Source: Panorpa germanica (taxonomy: Eukaryota; Arthropoda; Insecta; Mecoptera; Panorpidae). From it: 64,000 nt of DNA. Position 1 is the stretch's first letter, and each line of letters starts with the position of its first letter. A program made the translations under genes and the position numbers. Of this stretch, positions 1-11,914 are shown piece after piece. Where the stretch lies: contig OY783209.1 of NCBI GenBank assembly GCA_963678705.1, positions 11,780,001 to 11,844,000 on the forward strand, read 5' to 3'. The notes beneath the pieces were generated by a model. It was not told the DNA's origin. It was given only the letters and a program-made list of their open reading frames with translations, and searched no databases.

Positions 1-325
1 GATTCTAATTATTAATTTAAGATTATTTAATTTTATAAAATAGTTACTTGTTGAACTGCTCCAGCTTATGGTTATAGTGGTTCAATTTTTGTAGGAATGT
101 TATTTATATTTATTAATATTTTACATGACTTATTTATATTGACTGACTTAATACGAAGAGTGATTTGTACTAAGCGTTTGCTTATACATATTAGTTGCTG
201 GTGGCTTGCATAAATTTGATGATGCATGACAAAAAAATTGCTGATATTTAATCTAATGAAATTTGAACAGTTGTATGTTTGATGCTTAAAATAATAATTA
301 TAAAATTAATTTAGAGCTATCCTCA
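1..325. other. ORC2 5' flank
   Basis: AT-rich flank. A TATAAAA string at 299-305 lies only 21 bases before the ATG, too close for a normal TATA box with a leader, so I do not call a promoter. No coding signal seen. Confidence 0.5.
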
Positions 326-1790
326 ATGGCGTATCAAAGCGATGGAAGTGGAGATGACTTTTCTGCCAGCGGCAGCGAGTTTGAACCAAATGATTCTGAA
401 AGTAGTACATCTGATGAAGATAGCATCAGCGAACAAGAAAATTCAGAACAGTCTGAAGAAGAAATAAAGAAAAATAATAAAATTAAGATAAACCCTGTAA
501 AGCATATTCAGCCTATTAATACACCAAAATCTAACAGGACTAAAAAGAAGGATTATAATTACGTACTTCAATCTGATAATTATTTTACGAATCATTCTGG
601 AAACAAGGTTAGTTAATTATTACATGGGTAATTTGTAAATTTCTTTCTTACGACCTTATAAACTATTTCAGACAGTCACTTCAGATCACACTTTAGATAG
701 ATTGAAAAATCCTCGTTTGCCTCAAGATCGTATTCACGAGCTTTTAGAATCATTGGAAACTTCGACTGAACATCAAAATGCTCTGAGTGATTTATCTGCG
801 GAATATGCCAATATGTTTTCAAAATGGATGTACACATTGAACGAAGGTTTCAGTATTTTATTGTATGGTCTAGGCTCAAAACGAAACCTTTTACAATCAT
901 TTCATCGGGAGTGTATACCTCAACAACCAGTGCTTGTCGTTAATGGATTTTTCCCCAGCTTAACAATTAAGGAAGTAGTAGACAGTATTTCTAACGATAT
1001 TCTAGATTTGTCACTAAATATGGGAAATGTCCATGAGATTGTCGATGTTATAGAGCAAGAATTTTCAGAAATTCCTCAAACTCATTTATTTTTAATCGTG
1101 CATAATATTGACGGTCCAATGCTAAGGAATAACAAAGCTCAAAGTGTTTTAGCTAGATTAGCTAAAATAAATAATATACATTTACTAGCTTCAATAGATC
1201 ATATAAATACACCTTTAAGTAAGTATATTACTGCATATTTCTATGTAATTACATCCTGTTATATTTTAAATTTATGAATATTTTTAGTTTGGGACCATTC
1301 TAAGTTAAGCAACTTTAATTTCTCTTGGTGGGATGTTACAACATTTCTACCATATACCGACGAAACATCTTTTGAAAGTTCTCTTATGGTACAAAACTCT
1401 GGAGCCTTAGCATTATCATCACTTAAAAATGTTTTCCTCTCCCTTACAAGTAACTGTAAAGGAATTTATTTGCTTATTGTTAAAAACCAACTTGCTAACA
1501 AATCAAATCATAATTATCAAGGTAAGCATCTCCATTGTGTGATAACAATAATATTATCTATAAATAACTATTGTCTTATTTAATTTTAAGGTATTGCGTT
1601 CAAGGACCTATATTCAGCGTGTCGAGAAGCATTTTTGGTGAGTTCGGACTTAGCCCTACGAGCTCAGCTAACCGAGTTTTTAGATCATAAATTAATTAAG
1701 TCTCGGCGAACTGCTGATGGTATTGAACATTTGATGATTCCTCTTGATAATTCACTTTTGAAGCAATTTTTAGAGCAACAAGAGGAGTAA
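326..1790 (+). CDS. ORC2: Origin recognition complex subunit 2 (four exons)
   Basis: Core subunit of the nuclear complex that marks replication origins and helps load the MCM helicase. Exons are 326-607, 672-1218, 1288-1521 and 1591-1790; every intron has GT..AG borders and the phases (0, 1, 1) join without a break into 420 codons plus TAA. Residues 1-60 are acidic and serine-rich, then a lysine-rich stretch. The ORC2 core follows, with the degenerate P-loop segment [19 protein letters not shown] around residue 135, as in other ORC2 proteins, which do not bind ATP canonically. The joined exon 2/3 motif [12 protein letters not shown] and the PYTDETS segment are family hallmarks. Exon 4 is the winged helix ([20 protein letters not shown], then DHKLIKSR). 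Known animal ORC2 proteins are commonly near 570-620 residues, so this one is short at its disordered N terminus. The start is the first ATG of the open frame; an extra upstream exon cannot be excluded. Confidence 0.95.
608..671 (+). other. ORC2 intron 1
   Basis: 64-bp phase-0 intron, donor GTTAGT after an AAG codon and acceptor TTTCAG. A second AG four bases downstream (CAGACAG) would break the frame, so 671 is the better junction. Confidence 0.88.
1219..1287 (+). other. ORC2 intron 2
   Basis: 69-bp phase-1 intron, donor GTAAGT and acceptor TTTTTAG. Joining restores an isoleucine codon and the ORC2 motif IWDHSK. Confidence 0.9.
1522..1590 (+). other. ORC2 intron 3
   Basis: 69-bp phase-1 intron, donor GTAAGC and acceptor TTTTAAG. 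Joining makes a glycine codon and leads into the winged-helix segment [15 protein letters not shown]. Confidence 0.9.
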
Positions 1791-1826
1791 CTTTGTTAGT
1801 AAAAGTATTAATGCTATTTTTAATTT

Positions 1827-1832
1827 AATAAA
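1827..1832 (+). terminator. Polyadenylation signal of ORC2
   Basis: AATAAA 37 bases after the stop codon, within an A/T-rich tail; the likely cleavage signal of the ORC2 transcript, implying a 3' UTR of roughly 50-70 bases. Confidence 0.65.
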
Positions 1833-3919
1833 TAATTATTTTTCTAATAACTAACTTTCATTTATAATACAAAATACTTGTTATATTTAAAAACATAAAT
1901 AAGATTAATAAAACTTTCCCGCTACACAGTCACATGTATTTAAAGTTTAGTTAACATAACAAAACTGATCTGTTACATAAACGATTTTACCTAAAATAGA
2001 ACAGTTTGTAATCTATTTTACTAGTTTTTGAAGAATACCATAATTATGTTTGCAACATAGAATCCAACTCATTAGGCAGCGGTGTAATGACACATATGAG
2101 GCTCAAAACGATAACAGCTGTCTACACTGTGGTAAGTCGTCGATAATAAGACTAGTATCGGAAATGGACTAACGTTAAAAAAAATAATAACTAAAATACT
2201 TATATCCTTCTAAAATTATATTATATAAGGCGCCATTTTACATGAACAGTGATTTTATACAGCTAACAAAGGAAAATATACTTCTCCTATTTCATTGATT
2301 AATAGTTCAAACACAATATACAATACATTTGTATTAAGAATGATTAATGCATAATATTAATGTATAATAATATCCTTTAATTCAATTAATATAATTTATA
2401 AAACTTTATCCATTTCTAATTTTGGTATTGGTACCAGTGTGTAAAAATGGTGGACAATTGTCTGTACAGAATGGTTGACAAGTAGTTTTAAGATTAAAGT
2501 GTTATAGTTCTGTGATAATTTTTCTATCTTTTTTGTATTATTTGTATTAAAAATTATACATAATTTTAAAGTGTGTTACCTCTTGGACTTTTTTCTACAA
2601 TCATTTTGTAAAACTTAATAGATAAAGGTATGTTACTTATTTATTTAAATTATTAGTTTGTTTGAAAGGTTATTTGTCTTCCTTGAAAACAATTGTCAAG
2701 ACGAAATTTAACCTTGATTTATTTATAAAGTATTTAATATTTATCGTTCTTATTAACATAATATATTTTACGTACTATGAAGTTAGGATTACATTTATGT
2801 AACGTATAATTAGTAGTTTTATTGGGATATTAACGTAGTCTACTTTTTATGACATTTAACCTCAAAAACATTTAGGACATGTTAAATTAGTTGAATTCTG
2901 TACAGAATGCATATGTTTCTAAAAATAAATTGCTTAATTTATATATGCATATGGAACAATGATTATCAATCTGAAATTTTTCTTTTTAACAATTTTAGAT
3001 AAATTTATTTATAGTTATTGTAATTTTGAACAATAATAAAAGTCTTTTCAAAACTTGTTACAAGATAAAGTCAAATTGAAATAATTGAATAATTGAAACG
3101 GCTGCTTGTTAATATATTTTTATAAAGTTTTATATGTTTGTGTATATACTTCAAAGTTATAAATCTTTTTGACAATCGATATATAACTTTCGCGGTTTCT
3201 TTTAAATTACTTGTTCTTTTTTCAAGTACATTAATTATAGACAGATGTCGTTAGTTTTATATTTATAAAAAGGGAATACAGTATTTTTATTTAGAAGAAT
3301 TTATTTGATATCTAGAAGTTTATAAATAAATATAAATATCTAGACATACTTTTGTAGGTGGTGCAGTTCTTCGAAGCGAGATATATGCCGTGAAAATAAT
3401 GTAAACCACTTATTTGTAGCGAGTCCTAAAACTAATTAGACCTGTACTGCGGGGACCCGGCCCATGGGGTGACTATTAAAAAAGCCAGTTTAAAAATCAA
3501 ATAAATAAAGAATTTGGCCGAACCCCGTGACCTTATTTATTAAGATTTCTCGGTATTAAATTTGATCCAAGTGCAGCTCTGAAACTAATGAATCAGGGGC
3601 TTCTTAATTGATGTATCCGTTGAATTCCGGCCCTAGCCGGTTTTGAGGCCTGGAAATTGTAACAATTAACGACTAAAATTGCGAGACTTCGAAGCTTATT
3701 TCTTTATTGACTTATAATTTTCCATTCTGTTTTGTCTGAAATTAATTTAAGAAAACATGTTATAAAGAATAAGACTGACTTTAAAAAAAGCTTCGAGATA
3801 TATATGGACGAATATCACACAAAGGATCTGCAACTATTCCTTTTTTATAGCTATATCAGATTTTTTATTAGCTATATCAGAGTTTAAAGTTTTGCCGCTT
3901 CATTCTTCTTGGCATACAC
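1833..3919. other. Gene-free flank downstream of ORC2
   Basis: Very AT-rich, no frame with coding character. The segment 1920-2035 is repeated, diverged, at 23998-24108 (both hold TATTTAAAGTTTA and TGTTACATAAACGA), so it is a dispersed repeat. A GC-richer patch at 3430-3655 matches nothing else here. Confidence 0.6.
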
Positions 3920-4196
3920 AACGCAGTTGTTAGTAATAAATGACGTATTACTCGTATGCGTCTCTGTTGTATAAAAGAGATGACAAGTCCTCGGACGTGA
4001 CGTACCATGTATCATAATTTTCTATATCGTTTAATCCTTTTAATTATTACAGAGACAAAACGACTTTTTGAATTGCTTATATCTCCTAAAATATAAAGAT
4101 TTATTAAAAAATAATTGGACATTTGCGGTTCTGGTAGCCAATTTTATCAGTATACCGTTCCGTTTTATAGAAATTAAGTCATGGTTCACAAGCCAT
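3920..4196 (+). repeat. Family B repeat, copy 1
   Basis: Ends in TCATGGTTCACAAGCCAT. It shares the motif TAATTGGACATTTG and the run TTTATAGAAATTAAG with family A, but its terminus differs. The left limit is estimated where similarity to the copies near 39.9 and 59.6 kb fades. Confidence 0.6.
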
Positions 4197-4694
4197 GCTA
4201 TCTATATATATTATATAAAATAAAATGAATTCCAACTAGTACTGTTTTCGTACTATTTTAAATTTGTTAAATATAATTACTATGTCAATGTTTGCATTTT
4301 ATTTATTTATTTTTATATTTTAATATTGAGGTTACCATAATAAATAATATTTGAACTAAACCACAGCTTGACGCAATTATTTTCATATTTATTTTTATTC
4401 TAGCGGGTAACCGCATTAAAAGTAATTTACAAGTATAAAATATTATGAAATTTTAAGTTCAAAACTATAGGATGAAAATGGTCCATTTCCACCAGAGTAA
4501 CCCCATGTTATATATTTCACTTACATGTTCTAGTTCTGTCCTATTTCATAACGTGTTTTGAAAACAGTTTTGTTGTCAAATAACAAAACAAAATCATGTT
4601 TTATTTTATTTTAAAATGTTCTGTTTTTCGAAAGCAGACTGTTCAAAGTGAACAGATATATAAAAACCATTATACTTTTAGATTTTTACACCTC

Positions 4695-4815
4695 TAGCAC
4701 CTGCTACCTGTAACAGTGCCTCGCTTTCAGGCTAGCAAGGCATACGTTCTTAACTGTATATTACATAACTGTATATTATTAAAATTTCAGCTTTGCTAAA
4801 AGGACGTATGTAGAT
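4695..4815. repeat. Family K repeat, copy 1
   Basis: Dispersed repeat with GTGCCTCGCTTT near its left side and TTTCAGCTTTGCTAAA near its right side. Diverged copies lie at 37885-37990 and 61495-61605. A segment at 4550-4660 just before it resembles the left end of the inverted-repeat element at 24754. Confidence 0.55.
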
Positions 4816-4843
4816 CTGGAAGAAAATTCAAGTCAGTCTCTAA

Positions 4844-5430
4844 ATGGGCTTGTGTCCTATGTCTTAATTTTTATAAAAGTGTACTATATATTGATTATTA
4901 TTTTTTAATAACTCCTCATATGTTAAGAGATATTAACAATTAAAAAAGTCATTTTGTCTCTTTAATTATTTAAGGGAATTCAACGTTGTACACATTCCAA
5001 GTGCATGTGACAACACAATCCTTGTGTAAGGTTACTAACCTTACAGCTCATAAAGCTCTGCTATATGTATTTATACTCGTATATCAAAATATTAAATATT
5101 ATTTACAGCTATTTCAAGGAACAATCAAATTTCAATATTATGTCTGCCTTAGCAGGGTTAAATAAAATAAAAACTTATTATTCTTTGAATTGACTTGATT
5201 ATTTGACTACCAACAGCTACAGAACATTACCACAGCACTGACCTACTCAACAAATAACTAACGTTAAAATGACCATTTCTAACGCTAAAATTACAATTCA
5301 AATTTTAATTGCTATATCTCTGTCAATATTTAGATATATAATAAAATAGACACGCCAATACACATTTATAACCATCAATGTCAATCAACAATTGAAAAAT
5401 CGACCACTAAAAAATGAGGACACAAGCAAT
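4844..5430 (+). mobile_element. Family A MITE-like element, copy 1
   Basis: Begins ATGGGCTTGTGTCCT and ends in the inverse form GAGGACACAAGC. The last bases are degenerate (CAAGCAAT instead of CAAGCCCAT). No coding capacity. The subterminal regions are themselves loosely inverted (GATATTAACAATTAAAA against GATATAGCAATT), so the element looks like a deletion product of a longer DNA transposon. Confidence 0.75.
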
Positions 5431-6309
5431 TTTATATAAAAAGTTTTCGGTTTGTGTCTCTACTATTAGTTCCAGTTTAGTTAGTAGGTGGCCCACTTCT
5501 AACTTCTAATGCTTGATTTTAATTAAACGATAGTGTGTTCTTCGATAATGTAGAAATAATGCAAGTATTTATACAAAAGATCATACAGCTAACCTTAAGG
5601 CACATCACCATGCACGTGTTAACGTGGGTGTTAAAATGTTCTCACGTGTGATGATTAATCGAGAATCTTATTACACCCACTGATGCGGTGGTGTCATTTT
5701 ATGTTAAAAAAGAAGAGAATTAAAATAGAAACAAGGCGTCAACTAATTATATTTAACAACCATTAATTATAAGCCATTAATTAAACGGAGTTTCATTGTT
5801 CCATCAAGCTAATAGGATTATGGATTATCATTATGCATAAATTATAAAAACTATTAATATTGAAAAATAACATTTTGAAATATATTAGAAAATATATGAT
5901 TACACGGTTACATAAGGGTGTTTTAAATGAAGCGCTATTATTTCTAATTACAATATCTTTTTAATTAAAAAAGTAAATTGATGTGTTCTATACTTATTAA
6001 CTCAGTTTATAACATTATGCATGTGTCTTTACAGTTCAACTCTAGAGTAGATACCGTCGCGTACTCTGCTTGTGCCACACAAATTATTGTTCTGGATTAT
6101 TTATAGTCCAGGCGAGTAATGTTTGGTTTAATATTTAGCAGTTACTACATATTTTTTAATTCGTATCAATGTACAGCTGTATGATAGTGAGGGTAAATAT
6201 TGACAAGTAATAAAATATAATAAAAAGACCTTATGTATAAATTATGAGTTCCAAAGCACATTTATCCGATATTAGCCATTCGACCTTATTCTGCCTTACT
6301 CGATCATGC
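5431..6309. other. No recognised gene
   Basis: AT-rich. A short C/G-richer imperfect palindromic patch lies at 5600-5700 (CACGTGTTAACGTGGGTG). I could not tie it to another copy in the window. Confidence 0.5.
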
Positions 6310-6317
6310 GAATGACC

Positions 6318-6811
6318 CTTAGAGCATATATATAAATATAGAGTGTGAATGCCTATGTTTGCTATAGATTAAAAGTGTGTCCAAAATGTGTGCGAGAGAG
6401 AAAGGTATATGTTCCTATTTGTTCTCTATGCTCATGCGTCGAAAGTGACAGCTGTCTAGATATAATAAATATTAATATTCTATTAGGATATAATAAATAT
6501 TAAATATGTAAAGAAATTATATTTCTTTAGTTGGTACAAAGCTCGTCTGTCGGTAAAACAGTGATCGTTCAGTGAAAACATATACTCATGAACGCCATAG
6601 ATTGCGCTGTAGAGATAACGGACAACACAGTTGATATTTGGAGTGGACAGAACTCACGTTTTTAGTTATATTTATATTTATATATAGTTTATTTATATTT
6701 ATACATATCTGCATTATTCTACATCATAGGGAACAAATAGGAACATATACCTCTCTCTCGTGGACACAGTTTCAGGTCCAGCATTCTCTCTCCATATATA
6801 TATGCTCTAAG
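6318..6811. mobile_element. Family I hAT-like MITE, copy 1, with 8-bp TSD
   Basis: Inverted ends CTTAGAGCATATATA, extending imperfectly about 100 bases inward at each end. The flanks 6310-6317 and 6812-6819 are identical: GAATGACC. No transposase remains. The 8-bp duplication fits hAT (or P) superfamily transposition; the superfamily is inferred from that length only. Confidence 0.88.
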
Positions 6812-6819
6812 GAATGACC

Positions 6820-8140
6820 TGACTTCTTTTTGTTTCTCAAAACAATATTATGATAAGATATCTAGGTATAAAAAATAAAACCAAACAGAATACTAGAACC
6901 ATTGAATATTAAAATACCATCGAATATTGAAATTATTACTTAAAATCGATGTAATTGCTGCGATCACAAAATTGTTTCTCCTGTTGCTTTTCCAATTTTG
7001 TTCTAAACAAGCCATCGTTTGATAGTTCTCGAGTTTCCTCGGAAAACTTTACCTAAAGCTAGCCTAGGTTTAGGGTCGGGTCGGTGATGGCATGTAGACT
7101 AGATGCAGTATACAATTTTGTTATGTAACAAATTCCCGAATTTCATTCTTCGCTAACATGTATGTTTAATTTGTTAGTTTTTAAACATTGCCTATATAAC
7201 TTTTAAACTTTAATAGATAGAAAGTTGAAATTTTAAATTTGTATTTATTGCTATTGATTCTCAAAAAATGAGCCGTTGAGAAAATTATGGGGTCCGGTAG
7301 GAAACTTTGGAGAAAGTTCAAAGTTTTGAGTCATATTATGTATTCAGTATTTAATTAATGAAAAATGAAATTTAATATCAGGAATAATTAGGATTTACTA
7401 ATACAAATCATAAGCCGAACATAATATTAGTACAATAGTATTTATTAACAAATGTAAGATACAAAGCAAGATGTAGCTCAATTAACAATTATGTAACTAA
7501 AGTAGTCTGCTGTGCCCAACTAGATGCAAAAGGGTCGCGCAATTGTACCAAGCATAAGATAAACATAATTCTTTATTATTTTTGCTAAACTATGTTGTAT
7601 TTTTTCATATATCTGCTAGACTATGATTCACTTTTAAATGAAGCTTATCGTTATTTAGTTTTTGTTGTGGATCGTGGAAGTCTTTTTGTCTCCACCGATT
7701 CCATGAGGTGAAAGGTGAAGCCATGCCCAACTAGTAATGCGCGACCCACTCATTACTGACAAGTAGGTCGCGGTTCTGTCGTCCGTCCTCCACCCTCCAC
7801 CTTCCGCCTTGGCCTGGCCTGGCCTGCCTCCTGGCGGAAATACGAACTAACGTATGACATAGACTTGATATGTTTTGATATCAATGTTATCTTTCATATA
7901 AATATGTTATTTGCTTCTATGTATTTGTTTAATGTTATGGAATCCAGTGAACCAAATTAATTGGCCACGCGACGGATGAAAGATCCGCTTTTGATATCTT
8001 GGGAATAGAATCTTTAAAAGAAAAAATGTATTTATTATTTACTAATACATATATATTTATAGCTATATAAAAAGAATGCGGATGATTCCTTCTTTTATTA
8101 GGTCTTTGGGAACACCATAAAATATATAATACTACTAGCT
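6820..8140. other. No recognised gene; LTR-like fragment inside
   Basis: 7378-7497 is an inverted copy of repeat L (see 36951-37320). A GC-rich patch at 7730-7840 holds a run of GGCCT units. The rest is unassigned AT-rich DNA. Confidence 0.5.
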
Positions 8141-8144
8141 AAAC

Positions 8145-8270
8145 TCTGTCACGCTTTGCTGTAGCTCAGTCTGATATGAATTGAATGGGAAAGTAATTAA
8201 AAGACATACACAAACACTGCTGACGATCAACTGGAAAGAAACGATAGAATTAATTTCGTTTTGAAAACGC
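8145..8270. repeat. Dispersed repeat, copy 1 of 2
   Basis: Shares GCTCAGTCTGATATGAA and a following GAAAGAAA..GAATT..TTTTC block with 11770-11865. No terminal repeats could be defined. Confidence 0.45.
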
Positions 8271-8800
8271 GCGTATTCGAATGCAACGTACAAACATACG
8301 CAGACTGAATGTTTATATATTAACCGTACGTGTGCAAATTATATTTTTCGAGTAATGGTGTGTACACTGAATATTTGAGGGAACAGTTGAGTTTTTAGAG
8401 TTTTCTAAGCTTCCAAAAAATCTGACCAAATTCTGGATTACTTCTTGAAGTGTCTACTACATAGTCCAGAAGTTGCCAAAACCCAAAGTTTAAAACCGTT
8501 GTTAATAAAAATTAACAAATAGTAAAAAACGCGGAAAAAACGGAATATTGTTAAAAAATTCGTAAATTTATAACAAACAAATATTAAGAAAAGCGGTTGT
8601 AGATTTTGTTATCTTAGACTATAAGCTTTCGAAAGAATGTAGTGTCTTTATCATGAGCTCCAAAAAGTTGAATTATTTGTGCACCTGAAAGTGGGGAATA
8701 TTTTACGGATTCAGGCATGTCATAATAAACGGAACGGCGAGTTTTCGGCGCAAAATAAGTTTTTATTGTTGAAAATACAAAAGTTATGAAATAATAATTA

Positions 8801-8926
8801 ATAATAGTTAATAATAATTTGGGCCCCGCACGATACACAAAAATACATTGTTTTTCTGATTTTCTTCCAAGTGCAAAAAGAACATCGTTTTCGTTTTTCT
8901 AGTTTACCCGTTGAATGGTCACTCAT
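8801..8926 (-). pseudogene. Probable piggyBac transposase cysteine-rich tail (relic)
   Basis: A minus-strand segment beginning MSDHSTGKLEKRKR has CSFCTWKKIRKTMYFCVSC, that is C-x2-C-x11-C-x2-C, followed by CGAQIIINYY and a stop. The spacing and the basic residues between the cysteine pairs match the C-terminal cysteine-rich domain of piggyBac-family transposases. The next C-x2-H part of that domain is missing. The 64 residues before the M are low-complexity and look unrelated. No catalytic core is present, so this is at best a tail fragment. Confidence 0.5.
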
Positions 8927-9118
8927 CTTCAAAAACTTATTGTAGTAAAAAGAAGAACTAATAAAAAAAAATCTGTATATATAATCTAAGAAATAATATA
9001 TTAAATTACATAAAACATTTATTTTAATCATGTAAAAACTGTAAAACAACGAGAAAAGCAAAAAAAAAGTACATTTACTAACATTGGAAAATACTAACGG
9101 CGTTTGTACCCAGATCAT

Positions 9119-9984
9119 CCTGTACTCATGAGAGAGAAATAGCAGTTTGAAATTTCAACTGTTCCTTACAAGACCCAGTATACACACGCAGGGTTAAGTA
9201 TGTGTCACTGTAATGACATGTTAAGATTGTGTTCCTTCAATATTTCGATATCTTTATTGCGGGAACTTTAAATATCTATTTTTTTACTGAATCCTTAGTT
9301 TTTTCTCGATGTGTTATAATCATAGTAATAATTAATTACTCACTATATGAGTAATAATAAACACCATTCGTATTTCATTTCTGAGTTATTGTCTTCTCTG
9401 TGTTCCAATTCGAAATAGGTCAAAACAACGGAGATCCAACTGTTATGGTGTATAATAGGTAGCTAGTAAACCAGGCGACTCAGCTAGTGCTCTGTGCTGA
9501 AACTCTACATACGAGTATTTTGAGGTTTGTGAGGCCCCCTGTGACTCAGGGAGCTCGTAAAGGTTTCTATGGTTCCCTTCCACTAGTGGTTAGAATACGA
9601 GGCCACGAGGGTCGCCCTAGATAGCACACACGTGGAGTGTATTGGTACTTTGTGTCACTTTGTCGTGAAATACGAGCGCAAGTATTGTTTCGTTTTGAGC
9701 CAACGATGACTGGATGAGCTATTTAAATATTCATGGTTCTATTTATGTTAGTTTTTTTCAATATTATTTTTATATTTTCTAAATATATCACTTAACGAAA
9801 AATAATGTATAGATACATACATAAATAAAGACTTTAAAATAGATAATTAATTGAATAGATCCCTTGGTATCTTGTGTAGTATTGATAAGCATGGCACGGT
9901 AGGGTCAATTTAGAAATTAGAATTGGGATGTGAACTGATTTTTAGGGGTGGGTTTTTAGTTATTTATTAAAATATAGGTTAATA
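9119..9984. other. No recognised gene
   Basis: Only short frames. A moderately GC-rich stretch at 9460-9720 (CCCCCTGTGACTCAGGGAG) is unlike its surroundings but has no second copy in the window. Confidence 0.45.
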
Positions 9985-9986
9985 TA

Positions 9987-10455
9987 CGAGGTCTGTTAAA
10001 AAAATAAGGTGAATTTTCAAATTTCGCGGGCTACGTAGATTCGACTATCGATTTTTTTATTTTGTTATGTTGGTACACTCGTTTCGAACATATGTTCACA
10101 GTTTTAGCTATATAGCACATTTAGTTTGTTTGTGAGAGGCATAAAAGTTAGAAGTGTTTTGCGTGTTCGGCGATTTTCTGTTTCTGTCGAAAAACATGGA
10201 TCAAAGAGTTTGCATTAAATTTTGTGTGAAAAATGGAATCAAATGCTCCAACACACTTGAAATGTTGAAAGTGGCATACGGTGAGTCTACTTTAAGCCAA
10301 AAAAATGTTTACAAGTGGTACAAGCTTTTCACAGAAGGTCGACGCTCGCCCTGGACGCCCCAGCACATCAACAACCGATGAAAATGTTGAGGAAGTGAAG
10401 AAAATTGTTATGGAGAGTCGTCGAATCACTATTAGCGAAGTTGGTGAGGATAGTG
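9987..10455 (+). pseudogene. Truncated mariner element with broken transposase
   Basis: The inverted terminus CGAGGTCTGTTAAAAAAATA follows a TA at 9985-9986. The transposase starts at 10196 (MDQRVCIKFCVKNG) and shows the N-terminal helix-turn-helix region up to YKLFTEGR. About 16 bases appear deleted near 10340, judged against the usual mariner spacing before the linker. This shifts the frame: the linker DARPGRPSTSTTDE and the second helix-turn-helix KKIVMESRRITISEVGED are read in another frame. The DDE catalytic domain and the right end are absent. Another repeat (family F) begins right at the break. Confidence 0.85.
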
Positions 10456-10668
10456 ATAGCATAATGAGCAGATATGTGCACAAATACTATTCAAAAGTAT
10501 TTAAATACATACATATAAAAAATACGACACAATAAAATTCCCTATAACGCTATTGTTAAAATTTCTATAGAGTCACAAAACACGGCTGGACATGGCTCGT
10601 TTTTCGTTTTCGTTGGAAACTTCGTTGCGCGGCTAGTTTGCAATCAGTCGAGCCGTGTGCAGACGGCC
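10456..10668 (+). mobile_element. Family F PIF/Harbinger-like MITE, truncated copy 1
   Basis: The right end reads GCAGACGGCC followed by TAA, the inverse of GGCCGTCTGCACACGGC. The left part carries ATGTGCACAAATACTATT and TATTTAAATACAT, shared with 31545-31943 and 53140-53341. The left terminus is lost where it meets the mariner. Assignment to PIF/Harbinger rests on the GGCC terminus next to TWA in all three copies. Confidence 0.6.
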
Positions 10669-10914
10669 TAAGGAGTCTATTTTGTAACTGCTTACCTGAC
10701 GTCTGTTAACTTCTGAAGATTTTTCAAAGCCCTATAATTTACAAAATAGGCTATTTATGCTAGTTCCAAAGTATGGGATCCATTTTGCTCTTTAATTAAG
10801 GTCTTCTGATAGTTTTGTGTAAATTTACATAGCTTAGTTTGAAAAATATAGGCCTTTGAAAAATCGTCAAAAGTTACCAGACGTCTGGTAAGCAGTTACA
10901 AAATAGGCCCCTTA
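10669..10914. mobile_element. Short MITE with about 28-bp inverted ends
   Basis: Left end TAAGGAGTCTATTTTGTAAC; the right end is its inverse (GTTACAAAATAGGCCCCTTA). Similarity continues through CTGCTTACC and ACGTCTG. It abuts family F copy 1. The ends are consistent with a TWA-targeting element, but an exact duplication is not clear (TAA left, TTA right). Confidence 0.7.
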
Positions 10915-10945
10915 GTAGGATACAGAACGCAACTTTTATGTTACT

Positions 10946-11145
10946 TTGTTGTATAAAAGAGAGACGTGACGTAATCATCGGACGTGACATACCATGCCTT
11001 AATTAATACCCTTTAATTAATAAACAGACAAAACGACTGCTTTAATTGGTAATATCGCCTAAAATAGAAAGACTTATTAACAAATAATTGGACATTTGAG
11101 GTTATGGTTGCCAAGTTTATAATTAAGTCATGGTTCACAAGGCCA
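10946..11145 (+). repeat. Family B repeat, copy 2
   Basis: Ends TCATGGTTCACAAGGCCAT, preceded by TAATTGGACATTTGAGGTT. It is shorter than copy 1, with a deletion just before the end. Confidence 0.55.
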
Positions 11146-11765
11146 TTGAAGGGCCCCTATACATAAATACGTCCAGGACCCTACCACCTATAACACGGTA
11201 CTGTATTCCACGGCTCTGACTCTCGTTTCTCGCCTCGCCACCGCTTTTGCAATAACGCGGCAACGGCAATACTGAATATACCACGGGCACCACGGGCTCG
11301 GATAATAAAAGTAAAATCTTATTAAATATAAATTTGTTAAGTAAGTGTTACGAAAAATTACAATGTCAAAATAATAACCGACTAAATGTTGTTACAAAAC
11401 GTGATAATTGGTAGAGTTATTACCGCGGTACTGTGCTACGGCAGGTGCATGTACGAGTACTTCATATCCATATACTGATTTTGTTTTTGAATTAGAAAGT
11501 GTTAATAATATTATTAATGTAATTTTAACTTACTTTAATTTTAATATTGATGAATTGACAATTACACAAGTAATGTGCAGTAATTGTTACACCAGAAATA
11601 ATCTGCGACAGTAATGGTGAACCTTTTGTTGTCGTAACTGTTGTAAAATATAATATGTATTTACAACGGATTGTTTTGGTATTATTGACAATTTATTTAA
11701 ATAACAAAAAGCGTCGAGAATGCAAAGAAAAAGGTGACACGACTAGTATGCGCTAAACACAAAAT
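11146..11765. other. No recognised gene
   Basis: A GC-richer patch at 11200-11310 is followed by AT-rich DNA; short frames only, none with family resemblance. Confidence 0.45.
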
Positions 11766-11769
11766 TTAG

Positions 11770-11865
11770 ATGTTATAGACGCTCTCTGTGGCTCAGTCTG
11801 ATATGAACTGAATGCTAATGTAGCAGACAACGAAAGAAATGAATTCGATTTTCGAAAATAAATTG
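11770..11865. repeat. Dispersed repeat, copy 2 of 2
   Basis: Partner of 8145-8270 (GGCTCAGTCTGATATGAACTG). It sits just upstream of the LINE fragment. Confidence 0.45.
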
Positions 11866-11914
11866 AATGGAATGTTCAATGTGTCAAAATATTTCGTTTC
11901 TTTATTGATTTAAA

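Noticed and set aside
299-305. TATA box for ORC2
   Set aside because: Only 21 bases before the start codon, which leaves no room for a normal leader.
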